Shown one piece after another: positions 1 through 5,101 of a stretch of DNA of 5,101 nt (the stretch's first letter is position 1; every line of letters starts with the position of its first letter). Under the pieces are notes generated by a model, which saw only the letters and a list, made by a program, of their open reading frames with translations, ran no database searches and was not told where the DNA came from. Source of the DNA: Simkania negevensis. Its GTDB lineage: Bacteria; Chlamydiota; Chlamydiia; Chlamydiales; JAFITR01. Location: assembly GCA_017116025.1 (NCBI GenBank), contig JAFITR010000108.1:1-5101 (forward strand). The letters are read 5' to 3'. The position numbers were made by a program, and so were the translations under genes.

Positions 1-32
1 AAAAACACCACAAGTGAATTATACAACAAAGC

Positions 33-749
33 TCAAGTAATGTCTGACTTGGCATATTGGTATAGGGAAGCGACATGTGGCCACTCTCCTTCATCACGCC
101 AGTCGCATCCAGTGATCTCTTTCAACGTTGTCATCGACCAATCAAGAAACTCGGGGTTCACAGGAGGCAGCTTTTCGTCGTAATATTTTCTGTCGACAAA
201 AGCATCGAAATATTGAACGAAGTAGGTGTCGTCATCGACATCTTGAAGAAAGCCCATCCATGTCGCCGTACCGAGATGTTTCCTTTGCAACACAGCCATC
301 TCAAGGCGCGGGCCTTCAAGCTCGTGAACCATACGCAGCAGAAGATCCCTTTTGCCGGGGAGGACTTTAAGAGCAAAAGCATGTGCTTCGAGCCTAAGAG
401 GGTGTGCGGCCGTCCCATGCCAATGAACAATTCTTTCGAGCTTCATGCCGGAAAGATCTTTAAGCAACGTAGCTTCTTCTAGCTTCTCATGATACAAATC
501 GCAGAACGCTGCACTCCCCTCTTTTTTTACCATCAGCTTGCGATAGTCTTCGGGACCGACGAAGAACTCGATCAGATGGTCACCTTGCAAGCCCTCTTGG
601 TACCACGCGCGGTAGTCGTATAGAGTTGTATCGTAGAAAAACTTGCTCGCCTCTCTCTTCTTTGTCGTAAGGCATTCTCGAAAAAAATCAACAACAACAG
701 ACCTCGCTGCTTCCCCAATGGGTATCGTCCGGCAACATATTTCATCCAT
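33..749 (-). CDS. Hypothetical protein of 238 aa, last gene of the pdh operon, possible duplicated DUF6176-like domain
   Basis: I do not recognise a characterised family with certainty. The protein is soluble, acidic and aromatic-rich, with no signal peptide or membrane segment. Residues about 123-190 contain 'LKVLPGK', then a helix, then 'GTATWMGFLQDVDDDTYFVQYFDA'-type strands (key residues W164, F167, D172-D174, Y180). This pattern recalls DUF6176-like or monooxygenase-like alpha/beta sandwich proteins. Residues about 20-98 show the same order (helix, 'YRAWYQEGLQGDHLIEFF', then a helix with 'DLYHEKLEE'), so the protein may be two copies of one domain. The ATG at 749 is supported by a GAGGAGGAG ribosome site just upstream. 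The gene begins 22 nt after the pdhC stop, so it is probably cotranscribed with the PDH genes. A role linked to PDH is only suggested by position. It is not a lipoate ligase or an E3 by its sequence. The TGA stop is at 33-35. That the gene is real is very likely; its function is unknown. Confidence 0.85.
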   Translation of the reverse strand: MDEICCRTIPIGEAARSVVVDFFRECLTTKKREASKFFYDTTLYDYRAWYQEGLQGDHLIEFFVGPEDYRKLMVKKEGSAAFCDLYHEKLEEATLLKDLSGMKLERIVHWHGTAAHPLRLEAHAFALKVLPGKRDLLLRMVHELEGPRLEMAVLQRKHLGTATWMGFLQDVDDDTYFVQYFDAFVDRKYYDEKLPPVNPEFLDWSMTTLKEITGCDWRDEGEWPHVASLYQYAKSDIT

Positions 750-757
750 CTTAACCG

Positions 758-766
758 CTCCTCCTC
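758..766 (-). promoter_or_regulatory. Strong Shine-Dalgarno for the 238-aa gene
   Basis: On the minus strand this reads GAGGAGGAG. Depending on which register pairs with 16S rRNA, it lies 8 to 10 nt before the ATG at 749. It sits in the 22-nt gap after the pdhC stop and supports independent reinitiation of translation within the same mRNA. Confidence 0.75.
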
Positions 767-771
767 ATTTT

Positions 772-1539
772 TTATACCACGACCAGGCCAGCAGGGTGTT
801 CAAGGTACGTTTTTAGTGTATTCAAAAACTCTGCTGCCACGACACCATCGACAACACGGTGGTCGGAGGAGAGAGTGATGTTCATCCTCTTTCCCGCCAC
901 AAGCTGGCCATCTTTTACCACAGGGCAGTCTCTGATACCGCTGACGGCAAGGATCGCCGCCTGCGGTGGGTTGACAATTGCTTGGAAGTCGTCAACGCCA
1001 TACATGCCGAGGTTGGAGATGGTGAATGACCCCCCCGCATATTCTTCGCGCTCCAATGCCCCCTTTTTTGCCCGCTTGGCAAGCTCTTTGACCTCAACAC
1101 CAATCTGTCCGATACTTTTGTAGTCTGCTTGCCAAATAATAGGAGTGATGATCCCTCCTTCAACACCCACAGCGATAGCGATATCGATCGTCTTAAACTG
1201 TACGATGGTATCGTTAGCCGTGTTGTAGCCGCTGTTAACGACGGGGTGGTTGCGCAGTGCCAACGCCGAGGCACGGATGACAAAGTCATTGAAGGTAGGG
1301 TTAACTTCGTACGTCTTAAGCTGTTTTCTGAGCGCCACCAGGGGCTCGACATCGATATCCATGCGTACGTAGAAGTGTGGGACAAACGTCTTTGCCTCCT
1401 GCAACTTTTTGCAGATCGTCTTACGCATAGGGGTAAGCTTCTGCTCTTCGTACTCCCCGGCCATATGGCGCGGCTCTTCTCTCGTGCCAAAAGTGATCAC
1501 CCCCCATCTGCTGTGCACGTGTAAGGTCGCTGCTGACAA
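772..1539 (-). CDS. pdhC: pdhC C-terminal reading frame: E2 catalytic (acetyltransferase) domain
   Basis: This is the 3' frame of the split E2 gene. Genuine E2 sequence begins at about 1500, at 'GVITFGTREEP'. The first dozen or so codons of this open frame are out-of-frame sequence from the subunit-binding domain. The catalytic domain is complete: 'LTPMRKTICKKLQEAKTFVPHFY' core elements, 'FNDFVIRA', 'GGIITPII', 'GGSFTISNLGMYG', 'INPPQAAILAV'-type strand (here 'VNPPQAAILAVS') and the CoA acetyltransferase motif 'DHRVVDG'. It ends at a TAA at 772-774. A TTG at 1539 with AGGAGG 5 nt upstream could in principle start a separate 255-aa product, but that AGGAGG encodes the conserved GPGGRI motif of the other frame and is probably a coincidence. 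Confidence 0.85.
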   Translation of the reverse strand: MSAATLHVHSRWGVITFGTREEPRHMAGEYEEQKLTPMRKTICKKLQEAKTFVPHFYVRMDIDVEPLVALRKQLKTYEVNPTFNDFVIRASALALRNHPVVNSGYNTANDTIVQFKTIDIAIAVGVEGGIITPIIWQADYKSIGQIGVEVKELAKRAKKGALEREEYAGGSFTISNLGMYGVDDFQAIVNPPQAAILAVSGIRDCPVVKDGQLVAGKRMNITLSSDHRVVDGVVAAEFLNTLKTYLEHPAGLVVV

Positions 1540-2068
1540 TGCGCCCTCCTGGCCCAGACCCTTGTAGTGTCGTCAGGTCAAGACGCTGCTCTTTCGCCTG
1601 TTTCTTTGCTAGCGGCGAAGCCTTGATGCGCCCCTCAATCTCAATAGGAAGAGGAGTAAAGAGTGTCGTTGCCTTTGGTGGCTCGGGAACAAAGAGAGGC
1701 GTTACCATAGTCCCAGCAGGGGCGGAAGGGATAACGGCTGTTACCGCCTCCACCTCGCTCGCTGCAGCAGGAGCCTCTTCAACGACAGGGGCTACTCCTT
1801 CAGGTTTATACCCTTTGATGCTCTCCTCTTTTTCTTCAGTAAAGACAGCGATAGGCTGATTGACGCGAGCGGAATCTCCTGCGGCAATGAGTACTTTACG
1901 CAGCCAACCTTCGTCAAGGGCTGCATACTCCACCGTTGCCTTGTCCGTCGCTACCTCGATGATGACCTCACCAGCATCGACATAGTCCCCCTCGTTTTTT
2001 ATCCATTGTGTGATCGTCCCCTCGTCCATCGTTGGCGACAGCTTAGGCATCGTTACAGTAAAGGGCAT
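1421..2068 (-). CDS. pdhC: pdhC N-terminal reading frame: lipoyl and E1/E3-binding domains
   Basis: This is the 5' frame of the split E2 gene, 215 aa as read. Residues 1 to about 189 are true E2 sequence: the lipoyl domain with 'MPKLSPTMDEGTI' and the lipoylation motif around K43, a flexible linker with two proline/alanine-rich stretches, and the peripheral subunit-binding domain ending 'GPGGRIVSSDLTRAQQMG'. After the G6 run the frame continues for about 26 unrelated, arginine-rich residues ('DHFWHERRAAPYGRGVRR...') and ends at a TAA at 1421-1423. If the frameshift is real, the product would be a lipoyl/binding-domain protein that cannot assemble a core or transfer acetyl groups. The ATG at 2068 is the only sensible start: it is preceded by AAGGAGGAG and places the lipoyl motif at the usual distance from the N-terminus. 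Confidence 0.85.
   Translation of the reverse strand: MPFTVTMPKLSPTMDEGTITQWIKNEGDYVDAGEVIIEVATDKATVEYAALDEGWLRKVLIAAGDSARVNQPIAVFTEEKEESIKGYKPEGVAPVVEEAPAAASEVEAVTAVIPSAPAGTMVTPLFVPEPPKATTLFTPLPIEIEGRIKASPLAKKQAKEQRLDLTTLQGSGPGGRIVSSDLTRAQQMGGDHFWHERRAAPYGRGVRRAEAYPYA
1500..1505 (-). other. G6 homopolymer at the pdhC frameshift
   Basis: The + strand has CCCCCC, which is GGGGGG in the mRNA, within ATG-GGG-GGT of the upstream frame. Skipping one G moves reading into the downstream frame (ATG-GGG-GTG-ATC) without losing any conserved E2 residue. The two frames are both open from 1539 to 1421, so the site cannot be fixed by reading frame alone, but the homology switch falls exactly here. Confidence 0.75.
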
Positions 2069-2072
2069 CGAT

Positions 2073-2081
2073 CTCCTCCTT
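2073..2081 (-). promoter_or_regulatory. Strong Shine-Dalgarno for pdhC
   Basis: The minus strand reads AAGGAGGAG, with AGGAGG ending 6 nt before the ATG at 2068. This near-ideal site fixes the pdhC start and lets pdhC be translated independently despite the 52-nt gap after pdhB. I see no terminator hairpin in that gap. Confidence 0.8.
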
Positions 2082-2120
2082 TTAGAAAATGTGACAAAAT
2101 ACGTTGTCTGTCATACTTCC

Positions 2121-3101
2121 TTAGTTCATAACTCTCTTTACGGCGGCGACAATTTTTTCAGCAGAAGGCAACGTCTCTGCCTCCAATGGCTTTGAATAGG
2201 GCATTGGCGTCTCGCCCTGGCATACGCGCTCGACAGGAGCATCCAGATCGTCAAAACAGTGGTACTGGATACGGAACCCCACCTCTGCACATATCCCTGC
2301 AAAAAGGTGACCTTCTTCAACAAGAACGCACTTGTGTGTCTTGCGCACCGATGCTGCTATGGCAGGAAAATCGAGGGGTTTTATTGTCCGCAAGTCAATC
2401 AGCTCAGCACTCACACCTTTCTTAGCCAACAGCTTTACCGCCTCAATGCTCTTGTTCACCATGTCGCCATGGGAGACGATCGTTACATCCGCCCCCTCAC
2501 TCACCACCCTCGCCTTGCCAATGGGCAGCGTATACTCCTCTTTTGGAATCTCCATCTTCATCCCGTACGACAATTCGTTTTCCAAAAAGAGAACAGGGTT
2601 ATTATTGCGTATAGCCGCCTTGAGCAGCCCTTTAGCATCGTAGGTGTTGCTTGGGGCGATGATGATCAAGCCTGGAAGGTTGGCGTAGAGTGCTTCTACA
2701 CAATGCGAATGTTGGCTCGACACTTGGACAGCAGCGCCATTAGGCCCTCTGAAGACGATAGGGATAGGGAATCTGTTGCCCGACATGTAATACATCTTTG
2801 CCGCGTTGGAGACAAGCTGATCAAAAGCGACAAAAGAGAAGTTCCAGCTCATGAACTCGATAACAGGTCTCAAACCCGTCATCGCCGCCCCTATCCCCAA
2901 GCCGGCAAAACCCAGCTCAGAGATCGGTGTGTCAATAAGACGCTCTGCGCCCCACTTGTCCAACATTCCCTTGGTGACTTTGTAGGCGCCGTTGTATTCT
3001 GCCACCTCCTCGCCCATGACGAAAACAGTAGGATCGCGCTCCATCTCCTCATCCAGCGCCTGGCGTATCGCCTCGCGCATCTCTACCTCTTGCTTTTCCA
3101 T
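2121..3101 (-). CDS. pdhB: Pyruvate dehydrogenase E1 component, beta subunit
   Basis: With E1-alpha this 326-aa protein forms the heterotetrameric, thiamine-diphosphate-dependent decarboxylase that converts pyruvate to a hydroxyethyl intermediate and acetylates the E2 lipoyl arm. Residues about 4-180 are the transketolase pyrimidine-binding domain and about 200-320 the transketolase C-terminal domain. Visible signatures are 'VMGEEVAEYNGAYKVTKGM', 'DTPISELGFAG' with the cofactor-contacting glutamate E62, 'SQHSH' with the active-site histidine H131, 'PGLIIIAPSNTYDAKGLL', 'DLRTIKPLD' and the C-terminal 'PMPYSKPLE'. Length is normal and no key residue is missing. The ATG at 3101 lies 11 nt after the pdhA stop, with an AAAGGCGG ribosome site overlapping that stop, which implies translational coupling. 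The TAA is at 2121-2123. The 2-oxoisovalerate E1-beta is the main alternative, but gene order and close resemblance to PDH make pdhB much more likely. Confidence 0.95.
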   Translation of the reverse strand: MEKQEVEMREAIRQALDEEMERDPTVFVMGEEVAEYNGAYKVTKGMLDKWGAERLIDTPISELGFAGLGIGAAMTGLRPVIEFMSWNFSFVAFDQLVSNAAKMYYMSGNRFPIPIVFRGPNGAAVQVSSQHSHCVEALYANLPGLIIIAPSNTYDAKGLLKAAIRNNNPVLFLENELSYGMKMEIPKEEYTLPIGKARVVSEGADVTIVSHGDMVNKSIEAVKLLAKKGVSAELIDLRTIKPLDFPAIAASVRKTHKCVLVEEGHLFAGICAEVGFRIQYHCFDDLDAPVERVCQGETPMPYSKPLEAETLPSAEKIVAAVKRVMN

Positions 3102-3106
3102 CTACA

Positions 3107-3114
3107 CCGCCTTT
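3107..3114 (-). promoter_or_regulatory. Ribosome site for pdhB overlapping the pdhA stop
   Basis: The minus strand reads AAAGGCGG, 5 nt before the pdhB ATG, and it overlaps the pdhA TAA at 3113-3115. This arrangement suggests coupled translation, suited to equal production of the two E1 subunits. Confidence 0.6.
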
Positions 3115-4147
3115 AAGGGGCAAAAACATCTTCTTCTAATGTTGCCGGATCAGGGAAAGGGCTCTCTTCAGCATACTTCATCGCCGACAAGACAGATTCC
3201 TTCTCCTCCTTGTCCATCGCACTGTACTGCTCTTTTGTTAACAAATCTTCCGCCATCAAAGTCTCACGCAGGAGAGTGATCGGATCGCCACAAATCAACT
3301 CTTTCAACTCCTCTTTGGGTCTGTATAAAGCGGGATCGGAGATTGAATGTCCGCGAAACCGTTGTGTATGGCAGCCGATGAGAACGGGACGGCCTCTCTT
3401 TTCTACCTTATCAAACACCTCTTTGAAACCGGCATAACAGCAGAAGTAATCCATGCCATCAAAATCGTAGTAATCGATGCCATAGGCCATCGCATGGTCT
3501 TTAGAGATGTGGTCGGCAGCAATAGCGCGCTTTGTCGCCGTCCCCATCCCCCACATGTTCTCTTCAACGACGTAGACCACTGGCAGGCTCCAGAGCGCTG
3601 CTATGTTGAGCGACTCGTGAAACGATCCTTGAGCCACAGCACCGTCGCCGAGGAAACAGACCGATACCTTCCCTTTTTCTTTGCGGTATTTGATCGCAAA
3701 GCCCGCTCCTGTAGCTAACGGTATCTGCCCGCCGACAATCCCCCCGCCGCCAAGAAGATTTGAAGCAAAGAAATGCATCGAACCACCACGCCCCATCGCA
3801 TTGCCCGTTGCCTTGCCATAGAGCTCGGCCATCAGTTCATTGGGAGGAACATCAAGAAGGAGGGCTAACGCATGACAGCGGTAGGAGGTCGCCCACCAGT
3901 TGTCAACACCCATAGCCTCCACTGCCGCCACCTGTATCGCCTCCTGGCCCATGTACGAATGGTAGAACCCTCCTACTTTGCCCTGCTGGTAGGCAGACTC
4001 TCCCCTTACCTCAAAGTGGCGAATCAACAACATCTGACGCAGGTTATGCAAAAGTCTCTTCTTGCCAACAGCCTCCAACACCGCCTTCTTGTCGTATGAA
4101 AAAAAAGGTGTTGTTTTACCCAATGCGCGCTTACTACTCTTCGCCAT
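3113..4147 (-). CDS. pdhA: Pyruvate dehydrogenase E1 component, alpha subunit
   Basis: This 344-aa protein is the cofactor-binding half of E1, which decarboxylates pyruvate. Signatures are 'FYHSYMGQEA' (61-70), 'YRCHALAL' (89-96), 'GKATGNAMGRGGSMH' (111-125), and 'GGGGIVGGQIPLATGAGFA' (133-151). The thiamine-diphosphate motif runs from GDG (167-169) to 'VEENMWGMGT' (194-203), and the phosphorylation-loop region is 'RFRGHSISDPALYR' (263-276). In the cofactor motif the usual 'ENN' reads 'EEN': the first Asn is replaced by Glu, but N197, which aligns with the metal-binding Asn, is kept. Length matches chlamydial PdhA. The start chosen is the ATG at 4147. A TTG immediately before it (4150) is also possible, and the weak ATAGG site lies 8 nt from ATG or 5 nt from TTG. 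It is the first gene of the pdh run, 95 nt downstream of the YtxJ-like gene. Branched-chain or acetoin dehydrogenase E1 is less likely given the E2 and E1-beta neighbours. Confidence 0.95.
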   Translation of the reverse strand: MAKSSKRALGKTTPFFSYDKKAVLEAVGKKRLLHNLRQMLLIRHFEVRGESAYQQGKVGGFYHSYMGQEAIQVAAVEAMGVDNWWATSYRCHALALLLDVPPNELMAELYGKATGNAMGRGGSMHFFASNLLGGGGIVGGQIPLATGAGFAIKYRKEKGKVSVCFLGDGAVAQGSFHESLNIAALWSLPVVYVVEENMWGMGTATKRAIAADHISKDHAMAYGIDYYDFDGMDYFCCYAGFKEVFDKVEKRGRPVLIGCHTQRFRGHSISDPALYRPKEELKELICGDPITLLRETLMAEDLLTKEQYSAMDKEEKESVLSAMKYAEESPFPDPATLEEDVFAP

Positions 4148-4181
4148 CAATGCAACCTATATACCTTCGAATATGAATCGG

Positions 4182-4210
4182 ATTGTGCCCGCACAGACCA
4201 TAAATTGCAA
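4182..4210 (-). promoter_or_regulatory. Candidate sigma70-type promoter for the pdh operon
   Basis: On the minus strand TTGCAA (4205-4210) and CACAAT (4182-4187) are separated by 17 nt, each matching 4 of 6 consensus bases. The site lies in the 95-nt gap before pdhA, with the -10 about 34 nt before the start codon. A short inverted repeat (TGTGC-N2-GCACA, 4184-4195) overlaps the -10. Prediction is by eye only; read-through from the upstream gene could also supply transcription. Confidence 0.35.
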
Positions 4211-4242
4211 CTACCTACAACAAGCTGAACGATCTATGGTTG

Positions 4243-4932
4243 TCACGAGCTAAGGCGTTGAAGCTGGTCGTACAACGTCGTAGCACGCGCCTTCAATGAC
4301 GATACCGCCCTTGGCGCACCGCCGCCTGCCAAAGAAAGCTTAGAAGAAGCGCCCGCTAACACCGTCGACTCAATCGCTGCATCAACATCACCATACAGAC
4401 TATTGAGCAGCTCAAACTCGTTCGTCGAACGCGGCGTGCTGTCCATCTGGAACGTCAACAGCCACTGCTTCTCAAACTCCGCATCGCTCATCCCTGCCGT
4501 GAGATACTGCTCAAGAAGATCCAGATAGGAGGTTATATCAGAAGCAACAGCCTGGTCACTAACAGCGGCTTCTTTCGAAGACGCCTCGCCAATATGCTGA
4601 GTAAGAGCTGCTTGCAAGACGTCCGGCGTGATATCCCAGTTGTCGACGTCGTAGACCACCTTGGCGTCAACAATCAAAATAAACTGCGGAGATTCGTGCT
4701 TGACAACAGTCTTGTTCGTAATCTGGTTCGATGCAGGACGGCTTTCTACCACCCGGATAAAGCCCATGTGCAAATCCCTATACGGCTGCAACACATCCTC
4801 CACATAACCAAAACCTTGCATCGTCTTGTGGCAGCTGCCCGCCTTGAAAATTACACACGTCGGATAGGTAGCAAAAAACTCGTCGACCTCCTCCGGCGTC
4901 CTCAACTCAAAAATACGATCACGCAATGACAT
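4243..4932 (-). CDS. YtxJ/BrxC-like (DUF2847) thioredoxin-fold protein with an immunity-like C-terminal domain
   Basis: The 229-aa protein has two parts. Residues 1 to about 115 look like the monothiol bacilliredoxin YtxJ/BrxC family. They include 'VIFKAGSCHKT' with a cysteine (C34) at the usual active-site place, 'VKHESPQFILIVDAKVVYD' (77-95, the family hallmark) and 'DNWDIT' (97-102). The typical 'TCPIS' is replaced by 'SCHKT', and a second cysteine is at C26. Residues about 134-190 are additional. 'YLDLLEQYLTAGMSDAEFEKQWLLTF' followed by 'FELLNSLYGDVDAA' follows the pattern of colicin-D immunity-type helical domains (EFE...F...LF.DVDA). The last 35 residues are Ala/Gly/Ser-rich, then helical. 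YtxJ proteins are usually near 110 aa, so this is about twice the normal length. The ATG at 4932 is preceded by AGAGG with a 5-nt spacer. The TGA is at 4243-4245. A redox role is plausible; whether bacillithiol is involved is unknown. Confidence 0.75.
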   Translation of the reverse strand: MSLRDRIFELRTPEEVDEFFATYPTCVIFKAGSCHKTMQGFGYVEDVLQPYRDLHMGFIRVVESRPASNQITNKTVVKHESPQFILIVDAKVVYDVDNWDITPDVLQAALTQHIGEASSKEAAVSDQAVASDITSYLDLLEQYLTAGMSDAEFEKQWLLTFQMDSTPRSTNEFELLNSLYGDVDAAIESTVLAGASSKLSLAGGGAPRAVSSLKARATTLYDQLQRLSS

Positions 4933-4972
4933 AAAAACCTCTGCTGTTACAGTTCCTTAAAACTCATGCCAT

Positions 4973-5001
4973 AGTATGGAGAAAAGGTCTATTATGAACA
5001 A
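4973..5001 (-). promoter_or_regulatory. Weak candidate promoter for the YtxJ-like gene
   Basis: On the minus strand TTGTTC (4996-5001) and CATACT (4973-4978) are separated by 17 nt, with the -10 about 40 nt before the ATG at 4932. The matches to consensus are only 3 and 4 of 6. It is the best minus-strand pair I found in the 169-nt stretch between this gene and the window edge. Confidence 0.25.
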
Positions 5002-5015
5002 GAGGGAGAGGTCGT

Positions 5016-5054
5016 AAAAAAAAATTGACAAGAAGCTTGTTTTCATAGGACAAT
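5016..5054 (+). promoter_or_regulatory. Strong rightward promoter with an A-tract, reading out of the window
   Basis: A perfect TTGACA (5025-5030) is followed after 18 nt by GACAAT (5049-5054, 4 of 6 matches). A run of nine A (5016-5024) sits directly upstream, like an UP element. No start codon with a ribosome site and open frame follows before the edge, so the transcribed gene or RNA lies to the right. It is divergent from the YtxJ-like gene. Confidence 0.5.
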
Positions 5055-5060
5055 GAAACC
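5028..5060. repeat. Two overlapping inverted repeats in the rightward promoter
   Basis: ACAAG-N3-CTTGT (5028-5040) begins inside the -35 box. TTTCAT-N6-ATGAAA (5041-5046 and 5053-5058, with one more pair after a mismatch) straddles the -10. Such placement is typical of repressor operators, but short dyads arise by chance in AT-rich DNA, and no regulator is visible here. Confidence 0.35.
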
Positions 5061-5101
5061 ATAACAACAGCCAACAAAACGAATAATATCAAGGTTTATT
5101 T

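Larger units (their letters stand above)
772..2068 (-). pseudogene. pdhC: pdhC, dihydrolipoyl acetyltransferase (PDH E2), interrupted by a +1 frameshift
   Basis: E2 forms the PDH core and transfers the acetyl group from lipoyl-lysine to CoA in the cytoplasm. The gene spans two overlapping frames that together encode every expected domain. These are a lipoyl domain (about 1-78, lipoyl lysine K43 in 'ATDKAT'), an Ala/Pro/Glu/Val-rich linker (about 92-145), a peripheral subunit-binding domain (about 149-185, 'KASPLAKK...GSGPGGRIVSSDL'), and the catalytic domain ending in 'SSDHRVVDG' (His about 403, Asp about 407 in the restored numbering). The break is at the G6 run at 1500-1505. The span is 1297 nt, so deleting one base gives exactly 432 codons, or 431 aa, close to the usual size of chlamydial E2. 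No conserved residue is lost, so this may be a sequencing or assembly error, a very recent mutation or, less likely, recoding. It starts 52 nt after pdhB, with a strong ribosome site. E2 identity is firm; disabled status is uncertain. Confidence 0.9.

Noticed and set aside
1..32. Possible terminator after the 238-aa gene
   Set aside because: The minus strand ends in GGTGTTTTT, but only a 3-bp stem (CAC/GTG) can be formed before the window stops, too little to support a terminator.
915..1490. A 191-codon minus-strand frame inside pdhC
   Set aside because: It overlaps the E2 catalytic domain in another frame and its translation is Ser/Arg-rich with no motif; it is a shadow frame.
1500..1550. 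Programmed +1 frameshifting stimulated by the internal AGGAGG, as in prfB
   Set aside because: The AGGAGG lies about 40 nt before the G run, far beyond the 3-nt or so spacing used in prfB, and there is no stop or rare codon at the shift point.
2259..3116. A 285-codon open frame on the + strand
   Set aside because: It is exactly antisense to pdhB, whose protein is strongly conserved. Its translation is low-complexity in character (rich in His, Arg, Leu) and matches no family I know.
4148..4150. TTG at 4150 as the pdhA start
   Set aside because: It is directly followed by an ATG in the same frame; the ATG is the stronger initiator and the weak upstream AGG has an acceptable 8-nt spacing to it.
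4184..4195. TGTGC-N2-GCACA hairpin as a terminator for the YtxJ-like gene
   Set aside because: The stem is only 5 bp with a 2-nt loop, and no T-run follows on the minus strand. It fits better as a chance dyad or operator over the candidate pdhA -10.

Overview
The window is a leftward (minus-strand) gene cluster for the pyruvate dehydrogenase (PDH) complex with one extra gene on each side. In transcription order it reads: thioredoxin-fold/YtxJ-like protein (4932 to 4243), pdhA for E1-alpha (4147 to 3113), pdhB for E1-beta (3101 to 2121), pdhC for E2 (2068 to 772, with one frameshift), and an unrecognised 238-residue protein (749 to 33). Gaps inside the pdh run are short (11, 52 and 22 nt), so pdhA-pdhB-pdhC-hypothetical looks like one transcription unit. 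The 95-nt gap before pdhA holds a plausible promoter. No gene gap exceeds 300 bases. No RNA genes, mobile elements or CRISPR were seen.

How the genes work together: E1-alpha and E1-beta form the thiamine-diphosphate decarboxylase. E2 carries the acetyl group on a single lipoyl domain and passes it to CoA. No E3 (lipoamide dehydrogenase) gene is present, so it must be encoded elsewhere. Split E1 subunits, a one-lipoyl E2 of about 431 residues and the order pdhA-pdhB-pdhC without lpd fit Chlamydiota, particularly environmental Parachlamydia/Simkania-like lineages. The E2 sequence, from its N-terminus through the catalytic domain, resembles those proteins as I remember them. This assignment is an inference; other bacteria with mitochondrial-type PDH remain possible.

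Points of most interest: (1) pdhC is split by a +1 frameshift at a run of six G at 1500-1505. Removing one G restores a normal-length E2. (2) The protein upstream of pdhA seems to join a YtxJ/BrxC-like domain to a C-terminal domain that resembles colicin-D-type immunity proteins. (3) The 238-residue protein after pdhC appears to be an internal duplication of a small alpha/beta domain. (4) At the right edge a strong rightward promoter, with an A-tract and overlapping inverted repeats, drives something beyond the window.
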